Below, in pieces: positions 27,671-36,076 of a DNA stretch of 64,000 nt. The stretch covers positions 186,001-250,000 of the forward strand of contig CAVOKO010000003.1 in assembly GCA_963696525.1 (NCBI GenBank), given 5' to 3'. Position 1 is the first letter of the stretch. Each line of letters begins with the position of its first letter. Source of the DNA: CAWBRT01 sp963696525. Its GTDB lineage: Bacteria > Acidobacteriota > Terriglobia > Terriglobales > Acidobacteriaceae. The position numbers were made by a program, and so were the translations under genes. The notes beneath the pieces were generated by a model. It did no database searches. It was not told the origin of the DNA and saw only the letters and a list, made by a program, of their open reading frames with translations.

Positions 27671-28990
27671 TCATTTTGCGAAGGTGCCCGTCGCATTCGG
27701 CATCGGCGTCGCCGACTTCAGTTGGTCCAGCGCGGTCAGGACGCCCTGCCAGCGAACCCGATCCTTCTTCGTCTCGATCGGGAGCGAGAGGTCGGAATAG
27801 AACTGCAGGATGTTATCGCGCAGCTCCGGCGACGTCAGGTTGAACTTCCGCTCCGACAATTGAGCCAGCAACTTTGCGTAGGTGTCGTCCGTGAGCGAGT
27901 ATTCTGCTGCTTTGGTTGCGTTGCCGCTATCAAGATCACGATTGGGAAGCACAAGCGAATCAGTGCGCACTTCTTTCAGAAAGGCCCGGTACTGATCGAC
28001 GGTCGTGTTGATGCTTTTGAAATACAGGTCCTCGGTTTGGGGAGTCGGGTTATTGAACGCCAACCCTTTGAAGGGACCAACTTTCGGCATAAATCGAAGG
28101 AGTATTGACAAGATGCGCGTGCCTACGCCTGGCTTCACGTAGTCCTTTCCCCACTCCTTCTCATAACCGGAACGCGATAGGCGGTACAGGAACTTCCGTT
28201 TCGCGAAATCCGGCGTTTCGTGTATCAGCTCTTTTTTATGGGTCTGCAACGCGACCTGGGTCATTTGCGGAATCAACCGGCTGACCGCGAAACGATACGA
28301 GCCTACCGCCAGGTCTTCGTGGGTAAGCACGTCTTTCAGCTCCAATCCATACACGACGGGAAAGGCCCGCTCCAGTAGGGTTTTGGACACTTGAAATCCG
28401 ATGAAATCGTGGTACTGCTGCGAGGCGTAACGGTTCTTCGCGACCTGCACCGTGTCGAACCCAAACTCCGTCTTCAAATGCGCCGTCTTATCCTGGGCAT
28501 ACCGAACTGACTTGCCAAACTTCGCCCGCAGCTTCGGATACTCGATCGCGACCGACTGGTTGACCGCTGGGTGACCGGCAATATCCGACGCATAGTGCGA
28601 CAGTGCGCCCAGCGCGAAGGCGTACTCATTGACATCCTGGCTTTCGAGCAGCAGTTCACGAACAAAGTCGCCGCTGCGGACGTAATGCACCAGGTTGCTG
28701 AATTCTTTATTGCCGAACGGGTAGTAGCCGAGATCCTGGATGACGGCGCCTCCATAAGCGTAGGCATGCGCCGTCCTGATCTGATCTTCCGACAGTCCCG
28801 GATATCGCTTGAGCAGAAGAGGCCGAATCTCATCGGTCCAGAGCAGGTCTACGATCTCCTCGTGCGTCAGCACGGAGTACGCGGACGCACCGCCGCAGCA
28901 GATGAGCACGACCAGAAGAAGCGTCACCGCGCGGACAGAAAGTAGGCGCCAACCCTTGCTTATAGCGCCTGATGTTGGCGACTGGCGCAT
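27671..28990 (-). CDS. Exported zinc-dependent phospholipase C family protein
   Basis: A 439-residue protein with an N-terminal hydrophobic signal (AVTLLLVVLICCGGASAYS). Then comes the Zn_dep_PLPC domain: SVLTHEEIVDLLW (His ligand), AHAYAYGGAVIQDLGYYPFG with the metal-binding Asp, and FALGALSHYASDIAGHPAVNQ with the His/Asp pairs that bind zinc in bacterial phospholipase C and S1/P1-type enzymes. The C-terminal 200 residues are unassigned. Acidobacterial genomes often carry such proteins; the substrate is not known. It probably acts in the periplasm or outside the cell. Confidence 0.8.
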   Translation of the reverse strand: MRQSPTSGAISKGWRLLSVRAVTLLLVVLICCGGASAYSVLTHEEIVDLLWTDEIRPLLLKRYPGLSEDQIRTAHAYAYGGAVIQDLGYYPFGNKEFSNLVHYVRSGDFVRELLLESQDVNEYAFALGALSHYASDIAGHPAVNQSVAIEYPKLRAKFGKSVRYAQDKTAHLKTEFGFDTVQVAKNRYASQQYHDFIGFQVSKTLLERAFPVVYGLELKDVLTHEDLAVGSYRFAVSRLIPQMTQVALQTHKKELIHETPDFAKRKFLYRLSRSGYEKEWGKDYVKPGVGTRILSILLRFMPKVGPFKGLAFNNPTPQTEDLYFKSINTTVDQYRAFLKEVRTDSLVLPNRDLDSGNATKAAEYSLTDDTYAKLLAQLSERKFNLTSPELRDNILQFYSDLSLPIETKKDRVRWQGVLTALDQLKSATPMPNATGTFAK

Positions 28991-28993
28991 GGT

Positions 28994-29149
28994 TCAGATC
29001 CGCCCGAGAACCAACAAAATTAGAACGACCATGAGGATCAGCCCCACTCCGCCGCCCGGATAATAACCCCAGTTTCTGCTATGCGGCCATCTAGGTATCG
29101 CCCCAAAAAGCGCTAAGAGCAGAATCACAATCAATATAGTTCCAATCAT
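28994..29149 (-). CDS. DUF3309 family small membrane protein
   Basis: A 51-residue protein: MIGTILIVILLLALFGAIP, the loop RWPHSRNWGYYPGGG, then VGLILMVVLILLVLGRI. Two membrane helices around a Trp/Tyr/Gly-rich loop are the whole DUF3309 family pattern. Function unknown. The frame is open further upstream but that part belongs to the ferredoxin remnant in another frame; the ATG at 29149 gives the family's usual length. Confidence 0.85.
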   Translation of the reverse strand: MIGTILIVILLLALFGAIPRWPHSRNWGYYPGGGVGLILMVVLILLVLGRI

Positions 29150-29262
29150 GTTTCCGTGCGCACGATTGCGCCCGCTGGACATGCCTCAAGGCATCCGGCT
29201 GCCTCGCAGTGTTTGCACACGTCCGAGGACAACGCCCACGACTTCAAATCGCCGCCAGTATT
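29146..29262 (-). pseudogene. Remnant of a 4Fe-4S iron-sulfur subunit
   Basis: An open stretch of 38 codons between two TGA stops reads SSDVCKHCEAAGCLEACPAG and then AIVRTE. That is the CxxCxxxxCxxxCP cluster motif of ferredoxin-like subunits, most like formate dehydrogenase beta/HybA-type (SDVCKHCTxAxCLxxCPTGAI). No start codon with a ribosome site and nothing of the second cluster domain remains. Its last codons overlap the DUF3309 start. Confidence 0.6.
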
Positions 29263-29719
29263 TCACCTTGGTGAGTAGCTTCAAAATACGCAACTTTGAG
29301 TGATTGGAAATTACGAAGCGCAGCGAACGTTGTCAGAACCTAAGAACCAACGCGATCAGTGCAGCAAACACTAGCAACAACCTCACTCGCCTCTGTATCT
29401 GCATTATTCTTTCAGATCGAATCGGTCTGGGAAAAGTTGCACGGCAACGAATTCCCAAGCTGCTTGCCGCGCTTGGCAGACGTGTAGCGCAACTGCAAGC
29501 GACCTTCTTCCTGTCTAGCTGCTTCTTATAATTCGCTCCGGCAAGGGCAGCAAAGGTGGGCAGGTGAAGAGCCGCAAGAGCATTCCCCACTCCGAATTCG
29601 GGACAAATACTCGAAACTAAGAGTGCCCAGGCCGCGCCGGTAGCGTGAGATCACGGACTGTTTGAATGGGTTGTTAGATTCATTGTTCGGGTTCACGTTC
29701 TTTGACGAGCACAACGCAT
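29263..29719. other. Intergenic stretch without a recognised gene
   Basis: About 450 bases. Only short frames on both strands, none with a recognisable family or a good ribosome site. Probably part of the same decayed zone as the iron-sulfur remnant. Confidence 0.45.
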
Positions 29720-30439
29720 CTAGGAGAAAACCCGGAACATACCGTTGAAGGCTTCAATAATCGCCTTCAGTAATTCCTCGCGGTTCTTTTTCGTCAGCAA
29801 ACTGTGACCCGCACCGTCAACCTGAACCAGTTGGGTTCGCGCAGGGATCAGTTTGATCGCGGAGTCCAATTCCTCGATCGAACCAAAGGCGTCTTTAGTA
29901 CCGCTGATGAACAGCGCCGGGGCATGCAAGGTCGAGAAATGTGCCGTCCGCAATTGCGCTGGCCGTCCGGGCGGATGAAGCGGATACGAAAGCAGGAGCA
30001 ACCCCTCGGCCAATTGTGGCTCTGAAGCCGCCAATATGCTGGCCTGGCGGCCGCCGTATGACTGACCGCCTGCGTAGATCCGGCCAGAGAATTGCTGGTG
30101 CATCAGCGTGACCGCTCTTTGAATTCCATCTTGGTCGCGTTTGGCATTGGCGGGAGATGGTGGCCCGTGGGGGCGCAATTGCCGGAACGGGAGGTCACAG
30201 CGAAGTACATTGATACCGAATACGGCGAATGCTTCAGCGAGGGCGACCAGCAGTGGAGTGTTGCAATTCCCACTGGCTCCATGGGTGAGCACCAAGGCAT
30301 CCCCGGACTGGGTGCTAGCACGATGAAGGTATCCACACACGGACACCTCGCCTGGGTACTCGTCCACGAACGGTTTTGCCGGGAAGTGAGCCACAAGATC
30401 ATTATCGCCGAGATTACCCCGCATAGGAGTACGGAACAT
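29720..30439 (-). CDS. Alpha/beta hydrolase, KANL3/TEX30-like (COG3571)
   Basis: A 239-residue hydrolase. Seen: LVLTHGASGNCNTPLL (oxyanion-hole region), LRCDLPFRQLRP, the nucleophile elbow IYAGGQSYGGRQASI with Ser, FISGTKDAFGSIEEL carrying the acidic residue, and VDGAGHSL with the catalytic His. These are the marks of the small predicted-hydrolase family COG3571. Cytoplasmic, substrate unknown. It stands alone, with empty spacers on both sides. Confidence 0.8.
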   Translation of the reverse strand: MFRTPMRGNLGDNDLVAHFPAKPFVDEYPGEVSVCGYLHRASTQSGDALVLTHGASGNCNTPLLVALAEAFAVFGINVLRCDLPFRQLRPHGPPSPANAKRDQDGIQRAVTLMHQQFSGRIYAGGQSYGGRQASILAASEPQLAEGLLLLSYPLHPPGRPAQLRTAHFSTLHAPALFISGTKDAFGSIEELDSAIKLIPARTQLVQVDGAGHSLLTKKNREELLKAIIEAFNGMFRVFS

Positions 30440-30686
30440 GACATCGCTTCGATAACACTTCTATAACTGTTGGACGGCGGTAGTGGGCTCGGGTAACGCA
30501 GCCACCCGTACCATTGAAGGTCCGCCTAAGTGCAGTGGAAAGTTAGGCGGATCCATCCTTGGCGATCACCCAAAACCGTCCATGTAGAGTCACTTCAAGA
30601 CCGGCCGTCTGAGGTCCAGGACGTTGTTCCGCAATGATCTCAACGAATACTAGAAACTCTAGGCCGCCGCAAGAAGGCGTGGCAAG

Positions 30687-32276
30687 CTAATGTAAATACG
30701 TTTGGCGGAGATAAGCAATCGTGGCGTCGTCAAGGCCGGAGAAACCGGTGTGCAACGCCTGCAGCAATGCGACTTCGCCGGAGGCTTCGGTTCGTTCCGC
30801 GTCGAGCAGGCGGCCGATGGCGTCCAACCCTGATTGGGCTTCGATCGCTTCGACTACCGCCAAGGACCAAGCGTAGGCGAAACGCGCCTGCGGGGCTGTC
30901 AGCCTCATCCACGATCCTGGGTAATAGCGCAATGCTTTGCCGTTTTCATGTTCGAAGGACGCGACCAGAGGTCCGGCATCAGCTCCGGTTCGCCTTCCTT
31001 CCATCCATTGCGCGATCCCCTCGTGGAGCCAAGTGGGGCAGCGTCCAGCGGTTTTCTGGAAAACGAAACTGTGAGTGAGTTCGTGTTTGAGGATTCGCTC
31101 CAACTCAGGGGAGACCGCTTCCACGCCTTGCACCGGCACTCGAATACGTCCATCATTCACGGCGCCTGACCAACTGGGCGCGCGGGTCACATCGCGGAAG
31201 GCTTCCTGGGTGTAGAGAATCACGGTGATTGGTTCGGGCGGGGTGTAGTGAAGTTCGGCGCTCAGGCTTCGAAACTGCTCCTCCAGGGTGTTTATCATTT
31301 CGCGGGCAAGTTGGTGACTTGCGCCTCCGTGATAGCGCAGAACAAAGTGAGAAGACTCACCCTCGCGAAAACCGCTTTCGGCATTCTTTTCCTGCTTCAA
31401 TTTGCTCAACAACCGCGCCACCGCTTGGTTTGGCGCCAGGCGTTGTGCGGTTTCAAAGGCGGTGATCGCCGCGTCCGTCTGGTTGAGCCCATAGTGCGCC
31501 CAACCGGCCATGGCCGCGGCTTCTGCCGACTGGGGAGCTATCTTGCGCAGCCTCTCAATCGTCTCGAGCGCGGAAGAAAATTCGCTTTCCAAAAGAAGCA
31601 CGTGCGCGCGGCCCAAAAGACTTAATCGCAGCAATTCACGCTGCTGTCCCGCGAAAGCGTCCATTGCTTCAAAGTGCTGGAGCGCTTCGTCTAACTCATG
31701 CTGAGATAAATCGAATTCGGCAGCGGCAAAATGGGCCCAAGCCGCGCGCCTCATTGCCGTGGAACCACCGGCCTTGGCCTGCGCCTCCAGCTTGGCAATA
31801 TAGCCGGAATCGATCTCCCCCTCTTTCACCACCTCTGCCTTTATAGCGGCGTATCCGGTTTCACTTGGCGTGGCGGGATGTGCAAAAGGCATTTCCCCAG
31901 GAGTAACCTGTGCCTTGCCGGGCGCATGGATGGCGGTTTTTTCGGCATTGGTTGGTTGCGGCGCGTCAACGCGGTCAAGACTTCTGCAGTCGACGAACCC
32001 GAGCCTACCGGCCTGCCCCGCGATGCGAACGCCGCACCAGAACATCGCCCCCTGGTCTATGCGGAGATCGACATACACCGCCTCGCCTTTCGCCAGCGAA
32101 CGCACAACGTTGCTGGACGCATTCATTTTCGTGAACACCTTAAGAGAATCGGCCTTTACAGTGGCGTTGGTGGCTGCAGTCGGCAAGCCCTGACTCATCG
32201 CCAAAATCGAGGAACACAGGATTCCCGCAGCCAGCGTAAGCAAGATTCTCTGCGCGGATGTTCTCTGCGTGAGCAA
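30687..32276 (-). CDS. Exported TPR protein with C-terminal gluzincin (peptidase MA-like) domain
   Basis: A 529-residue protein. Residues 10-30 form a signal sequence (RILLTLAAGILCSSILAMS). Next is an SH3-like segment (LKVFTKMNASSNVVRSLAKGEAVYVDL), then helical repeats of TPR type at about 180-300 (AAWAHFAAAEFDLSQHELDEAL, and AGWAHYGLNQTDAAITAFE). A metalloprotease-like domain follows from about 320 with LKHELTHSFVFQK (HExxH-type, here HELTH) and the downstream glutamate in WLHEGIAQWMEG. The zinc ligands are present, so it may be active. Similar TPR/MA proteins are common in Acidobacteria. Monocistronic. Confidence 0.8.
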   Translation of the reverse strand: MLTQRTSAQRILLTLAAGILCSSILAMSQGLPTAATNATVKADSLKVFTKMNASSNVVRSLAKGEAVYVDLRIDQGAMFWCGVRIAGQAGRLGFVDCRSLDRVDAPQPTNAEKTAIHAPGKAQVTPGEMPFAHPATPSETGYAAIKAEVVKEGEIDSGYIAKLEAQAKAGGSTAMRRAAWAHFAAAEFDLSQHELDEALQHFEAMDAFAGQQRELLRLSLLGRAHVLLLESEFSSALETIERLRKIAPQSAEAAAMAGWAHYGLNQTDAAITAFETAQRLAPNQAVARLLSKLKQEKNAESGFREGESSHFVLRYHGGASHQLAREMINTLEEQFRSLSAELHYTPPEPITVILYTQEAFRDVTRAPSWSGAVNDGRIRVPVQGVEAVSPELERILKHELTHSFVFQKTAGRCPTWLHEGIAQWMEGRRTGADAGPLVASFEHENGKALRYYPGSWMRLTAPQARFAYAWSLAVVEAIEAQSGLDAIGRLLDAERTEASGEVALLQALHTGFSGLDDATIAYLRQTYLH

Positions 32277-32795
32277 TGAAGCGCCTCTTTACCAAGAAGG
32301 GCCTGTTCGGTTCGGCGCTAAGTCGCGGCCACGGCAAAGGGAGATGTGGATGATGCCAAATGTTGGCGCGAATCGAGCACCAAAGAAAAGACAGCATAAC
32401 GCATTACGACAAGTCGCGTAAACTGGAAGCCTCGGGAGGTATGGTTTCTCTGTGCAGAATGCGGCTGGTCCATACAACACCCGTTACCGAATGATGGTCC
32501 AATCTTGCCCAATCACACAGGTCTGGAATCGGATGCGCTTTCGTGACGAGATGATGAGGTCGCGTTCCGGCTCGGCGATAGTACGGACGATCAACACGAT
32601 CGCCCGCTCCAGCTATTTTCTGGATGCGGCTTTGGTCTTGCAAAACCGCTTACGAGCGGTACAATCCGAACGATTCAGAGCTGGTAGAGAAAATTCCTGT
32701 TTTTCTCCTTTGCCTGTTCGTTTCGTTGTTTTGGTGGTCGCTCTCTGGTGTCGAGGGCGGACTCTGCAGTTGTTACTTTTTGGAGGATTTGGCCT
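32277..32795. other. Divergent spacer before the binding-protein gene
   Basis: About 520 bases between two divergent genes. It has short frames on both strands but none recognised. The last 100 bases are T-rich and hold the ribosome site GGAGG at 32782. Promoters for both flanking genes must lie here; I could not fix their boxes. Confidence 0.4.
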
Positions 32796-33632
32796 ATGTT
32801 CGATCTTGATCGCCGTACTTTCTTGCGCGCGGCCACTGCTGCTTCTATCGCCGCCATCGGTAGTTCCATACCTTTGCTTGCAACACCTCAAACGGCTCTA
32901 GCACCTGAAGCCGTCGTCAAGGCGCTCACGCCGACCGGAAAACTACGCGCGGCCATCAATCTAGGAAACCCGATTCTGGCAGGCAAGGATGCTGCGACCG
33001 GAGCGCCGACAGGCGTGTCGGTTGACCTTGCGCGTGAGCTGGCCCGGCGATTGAATGTAGCGATCGAGCTGGTCCCCTTCGATTCCGCCGGCAAAGAGGT
33101 TGAGGCTGTCAGCACCAATAGCGTCGACATCGGGTTCTATGCCATCGACCCCAAGCGTGGTCTCGACACCTTGTTCACCGCCGCCTACATAGTGATCGAA
33201 GGTGCATACATGGTGCCGAGTGCATCGCCGATACGGAACAATAGTGAAGTCGATCGCACGGGGAATCGAGTGGTAGTAGGACTTGGTAGTGCCTACGATC
33301 TGTATCTCACCCGTGAGCTGAAACACGCCGCAATCGTCAGGGCGCCGACATCTCCCGCCGTGGTCGACGTCTTCATCCAGCAGAAGTGTGAAGTCGCGGC
33401 CGGGGTAAAGCAGCAGTTGGAAGCGGATGCGAAACGCATTTCGGGTGTGCGCTTATTGGATGGCCACTTCATGGAGATTAGGCAAGCCTTGGCAACGCCA
33501 AAAAGTCGCGCTGCGGCACATGCTTATCTCATCGCGTTTATTGAAGAGATGAAACGCTCCGGATTCGTGGCCGAAGCGCTTGCAAGACACCGGATCAAAG
33601 GGGCAGCGGTTGCGGCTTTGAGCGATCAATAG
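32796..33632 (+). CDS. Tat-exported extracellular solute-binding protein (family 3-like)
   Basis: A 278-residue protein. The N-terminus MFDLDRRTFLRAATAASIAAIGSS is a twin-arginine signal (DRRTFLRAA). The mature part has the periplasmic binding protein type 2 pattern: GKLRAAINLGNPIL, GVSVDLARELARRLNV, VDIGFYAIDPKRG, AYIVIEGAYMVP, VVVGLGSAYDLYLTREL. This fits amino-acid-type ABC binding proteins, but no permease or ATPase gene is near, so it may be a sensor or an orphan. GGAGG is ten bases before the ATG. It lies 90 bases upstream of eutB on the same strand. Confidence 0.82.
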   Translation: MFDLDRRTFLRAATAASIAAIGSSIPLLATPQTALAPEAVVKALTPTGKLRAAINLGNPILAGKDAATGAPTGVSVDLARELARRLNVAIELVPFDSAGKEVEAVSTNSVDIGFYAIDPKRGLDTLFTAAYIVIEGAYMVPSASPIRNNSEVDRTGNRVVVGLGSAYDLYLTRELKHAAIVRAPTSPAVVDVFIQQKCEVAAGVKQQLEADAKRISGVRLLDGHFMEIRQALATPKSRAAAHAYLIAFIEEMKRSGFVAEALARHRIKGAAVAALSDQ

Positions 33633-33721
33633 GGTCGACGTGACCGGCGAATGCAGATCGAGATGCATCATAATGCACGTAGCAGTGTCGGTTCCCACGA
33701 TGAAATTGGCTAGCAGTGATT

Positions 33722-35125
33722 ATGGCTGAGCGATTTACATTTTCGGGCCTCTCCGAAGTGTTTGCCAAGGCAAACGAGGAGAAGTCCGGTGACCGTCTGG
33801 CCGGCATTGCCGCACGCTCGGAGCAAGAGCGCATTGCCGCCAAGTGTGTGTTGGCTGACCTGCCCCTGCGCGACATCATTGCTCGGCCGCTCATCCCTCC
33901 CGAGGCAGACGAAGTCAGCCGGTTGCTTCAGGAAGCATGGGACGAAGCGGCGTTCCAGCCCGTTTCGTCGCTGACCGTCGGTGAATTCCGGGAATACCTT
34001 CTGGATGATTCCACCACCGACTCTTCGATCAAGGCGTTGCGATGGGGGATCACGCCAGAGATTGCCGCCGCGGTCGCGAAGCTTATGAGCAATCGCGACC
34101 TCGTTCTCGCAGCCTCGCGAATGCGCAACGTCACTCGATGCCGCAACACCATGGGAGAGCAAGGCGTACTTGGGATCCGGCTGCAACCGAACCATCCGGC
34201 GGACGACCTGGCGGGCATCTTGCTTTCGACCATCGAGGGCCTCCTCTACGGGTGCGGCGATGCGGTCATCGGAGTGAATCCTGCGACAGACTCCGTCGAA
34301 GTTGTCTCTTCAATTCTGCATGCTCTTAGCCGCCTGATCGAGACCTACCAGATTCCGACGCAGTCTTGCTGCCTAGCGCACATCACCACTCAACTCCGAT
34401 GTCTCGAACGTGGCGCGCCGATTGACCTTCTCTTCCAATCGATTGCCGGAACGGAATCGGCCAATCGAAGCTTCGGCATTTCGCTCAGCATGCTGCGCGA
34501 AGGCCGCCAACGTGTTCTCGAACACCACTCGGAACGCGACGTCGTTTGGGCTGGAGCGCAAGTCATGTACTTTGAAACCGGCCAGGGCAGCGCGCTTTCG
34601 GCTGGGGCACATCACGGAATCGACCAACTCACGCTGGAAGCGCGTGCCTATGGCGTGGCCCGTGCCTTCGACCCATTCCTCGTCAACAGCGTCGTCGGCT
34701 TTATTGGGCCGGAGTATCTCTATGACGAGCGGCAGATTATCCGAGCCGGCTTGGAAGATCACTTCATGGGCAAACTGCTTGGACTGCCCATGGGCTGCGA
34801 TGTGTGTTACACCAACCACGCCGAAGCGGACCAGAATTCCGCGGACAATCTAATGCTTCTATTGGCCGCTGCGGGCTGCAACTACTTCATGGGCGTGCCG
34901 TGCTCCGATGATGTCATGCTCAATTACCAGTCCACCAGCTATCACGATGCGATGGCGCTCCGCAGGCTCTTTCATTTGCGCCCGGCACCGGAATTCTTGG
35001 CGTGGTTGCACGAGATGGGAATCTACCGTGAACTTGAACCCGTGGCAGACGCATCGGCTGCTCACAAGCAGTTGGTTGGCGGTCTTGAACTGGCATTGAA
35101 AGACGTGAGCCACCATGGCAGGTGA
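33722..35125 (+). CDS. eutB: Ethanolamine ammonia-lyase large subunit
   Basis: A 467-residue catalytic subunit of the adenosylcobalamin enzyme that turns ethanolamine into acetaldehyde and ammonia. It has the complete family course: FTFSGLSEVFAKANEEKSGD at the start, TMGEQGVLGIRLQPNHPADD, YFETGQGSALSAGAHHGIDQ, NSVVGFIGPEYLYDERQIIRAGLEDHFMGKLLGLPMGCDVCYTNHAEADQ and CNYFMGVPCSDDVMLNYQST. The length matches the family (about 450-470). ATG 33722 gives the family N-terminus; a GTG six bases upstream is in frame. It overlaps eutC by eleven bases. No shell proteins, reactivase EutA or acetaldehyde dehydrogenase are beside it. Confidence 0.97.
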   Translation: MAERFTFSGLSEVFAKANEEKSGDRLAGIAARSEQERIAAKCVLADLPLRDIIARPLIPPEADEVSRLLQEAWDEAAFQPVSSLTVGEFREYLLDDSTTDSSIKALRWGITPEIAAAVAKLMSNRDLVLAASRMRNVTRCRNTMGEQGVLGIRLQPNHPADDLAGILLSTIEGLLYGCGDAVIGVNPATDSVEVVSSILHALSRLIETYQIPTQSCCLAHITTQLRCLERGAPIDLLFQSIAGTESANRSFGISLSMLREGRQRVLEHHSERDVVWAGAQVMYFETGQGSALSAGAHHGIDQLTLEARAYGVARAFDPFLVNSVVGFIGPEYLYDERQIIRAGLEDHFMGKLLGLPMGCDVCYTNHAEADQNSADNLMLLLAAAGCNYFMGVPCSDDVMLNYQSTSYHDAMALRRLFHLRPAPEFLAWLHEMGIYRELEPVADASAAHKQLVGGLELALKDVSHHGR

Positions 35126-35891
35126 AGACAAAGTTGTCCACCAGCGCGTCGACTGGCAGGAGCTTGAGAATAGAATCCGCGAGCGAACGCCGGCACGACT
35201 CCTCGAAGGCCGCTCTGGAGTTTCCTATCGGACAGCAACCCAGCTTCAACTGCGAGCCGACCATGCCGCCGCCCGGGATGCAGTTCAGGCAGAGCTCGAT
35301 CTAAACGCGCACTTCAGCCGGGAATTCGTCAGGCGCTGGGAGCTGTTCGAGGTCTCAACCGAAGCCGGTTCGAAATCCGAGTACCTGTTGCGTCCCGATC
35401 TCGGACGAACTTTGGATGAGGTGGCGCGCTCTGCTGTAAAGGCACAGTGTCCGCCAGGTTCGGACGTTCAGATCGTGGTTGGGGACGGGCTTTCGGTACG
35501 CGCCGTGGCTGCTCAGGTCGAGGCGCTATTGCCACTCCTCTACAACGGCGCAAGAGAGCGTAATTGGACGGTGGGACATCCCTTTGTAGTCCGGCACTGC
35601 CGTGTCGGCATCATGAACCACATCGGCGAACTGCTGACGCCGCGCACGGTAGTGCTGCTCATTGGCGAACGCCCTGGACTGGCTACCGCTGAGAGCCTTT
35701 CCGCCTATCTCGCTTACCGCCCGCGCCTCGGACACACCGACGCTGACCGCAACCTGGTTTCCAATATTCACACGCGTGGCGTGCCAGTGGCCAATGCAGC
35801 CACCCGCGTCCTCAATTTAGTCGGACAGATGCTCAAGGAACGAACCAGCGGTGCGCACCTGAAGGAACAGCTCACTAACCAGTACGCATAG
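35115..35891 (+). CDS. eutC: Ethanolamine ammonia-lyase small subunit
   Basis: A 258-residue B12-binding partner of EutB. Seen: RTPARLLEGRSGVSYRTATQLQLRADHAAARDAV, DVQIVVGDGLSVRAV, VRHCRVGIMNHIGELLTPRTVVLLIGERPGL, and SNIHTRGVPVANAATRVLNLV. It is shorter than enterobacterial EutC, which has an extra N-terminal part, but within the range of other phyla. Translationally coupled to eutB by overlap. Confidence 0.96.
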   Translation: MAGEDKVVHQRVDWQELENRIRERTPARLLEGRSGVSYRTATQLQLRADHAAARDAVQAELDLNAHFSREFVRRWELFEVSTEAGSKSEYLLRPDLGRTLDEVARSAVKAQCPPGSDVQIVVGDGLSVRAVAAQVEALLPLLYNGARERNWTVGHPFVVRHCRVGIMNHIGELLTPRTVVLLIGERPGLATAESLSAYLAYRPRLGHTDADRNLVSNIHTRGVPVANAATRVLNLVGQMLKERTSGAHLKEQLTNQYA

Positions 35892-36076
35892 AAATCCTTT
35901 TGGGCTCCAAGTCTCGTTGTCGTGGGCTTCGGCGATGGCACGGTTCGCATGGCGAGGGCCGGATGCTTGACAACTCTCGGGGTGATCGGACCCGCGTTGC
36001 TATACCATGAAGCAGACGGCCGCTCAACCCTGTGTTGATAGCTTGTGGTACGCCCGCTCTAGAAAGGAGTTTTGCC

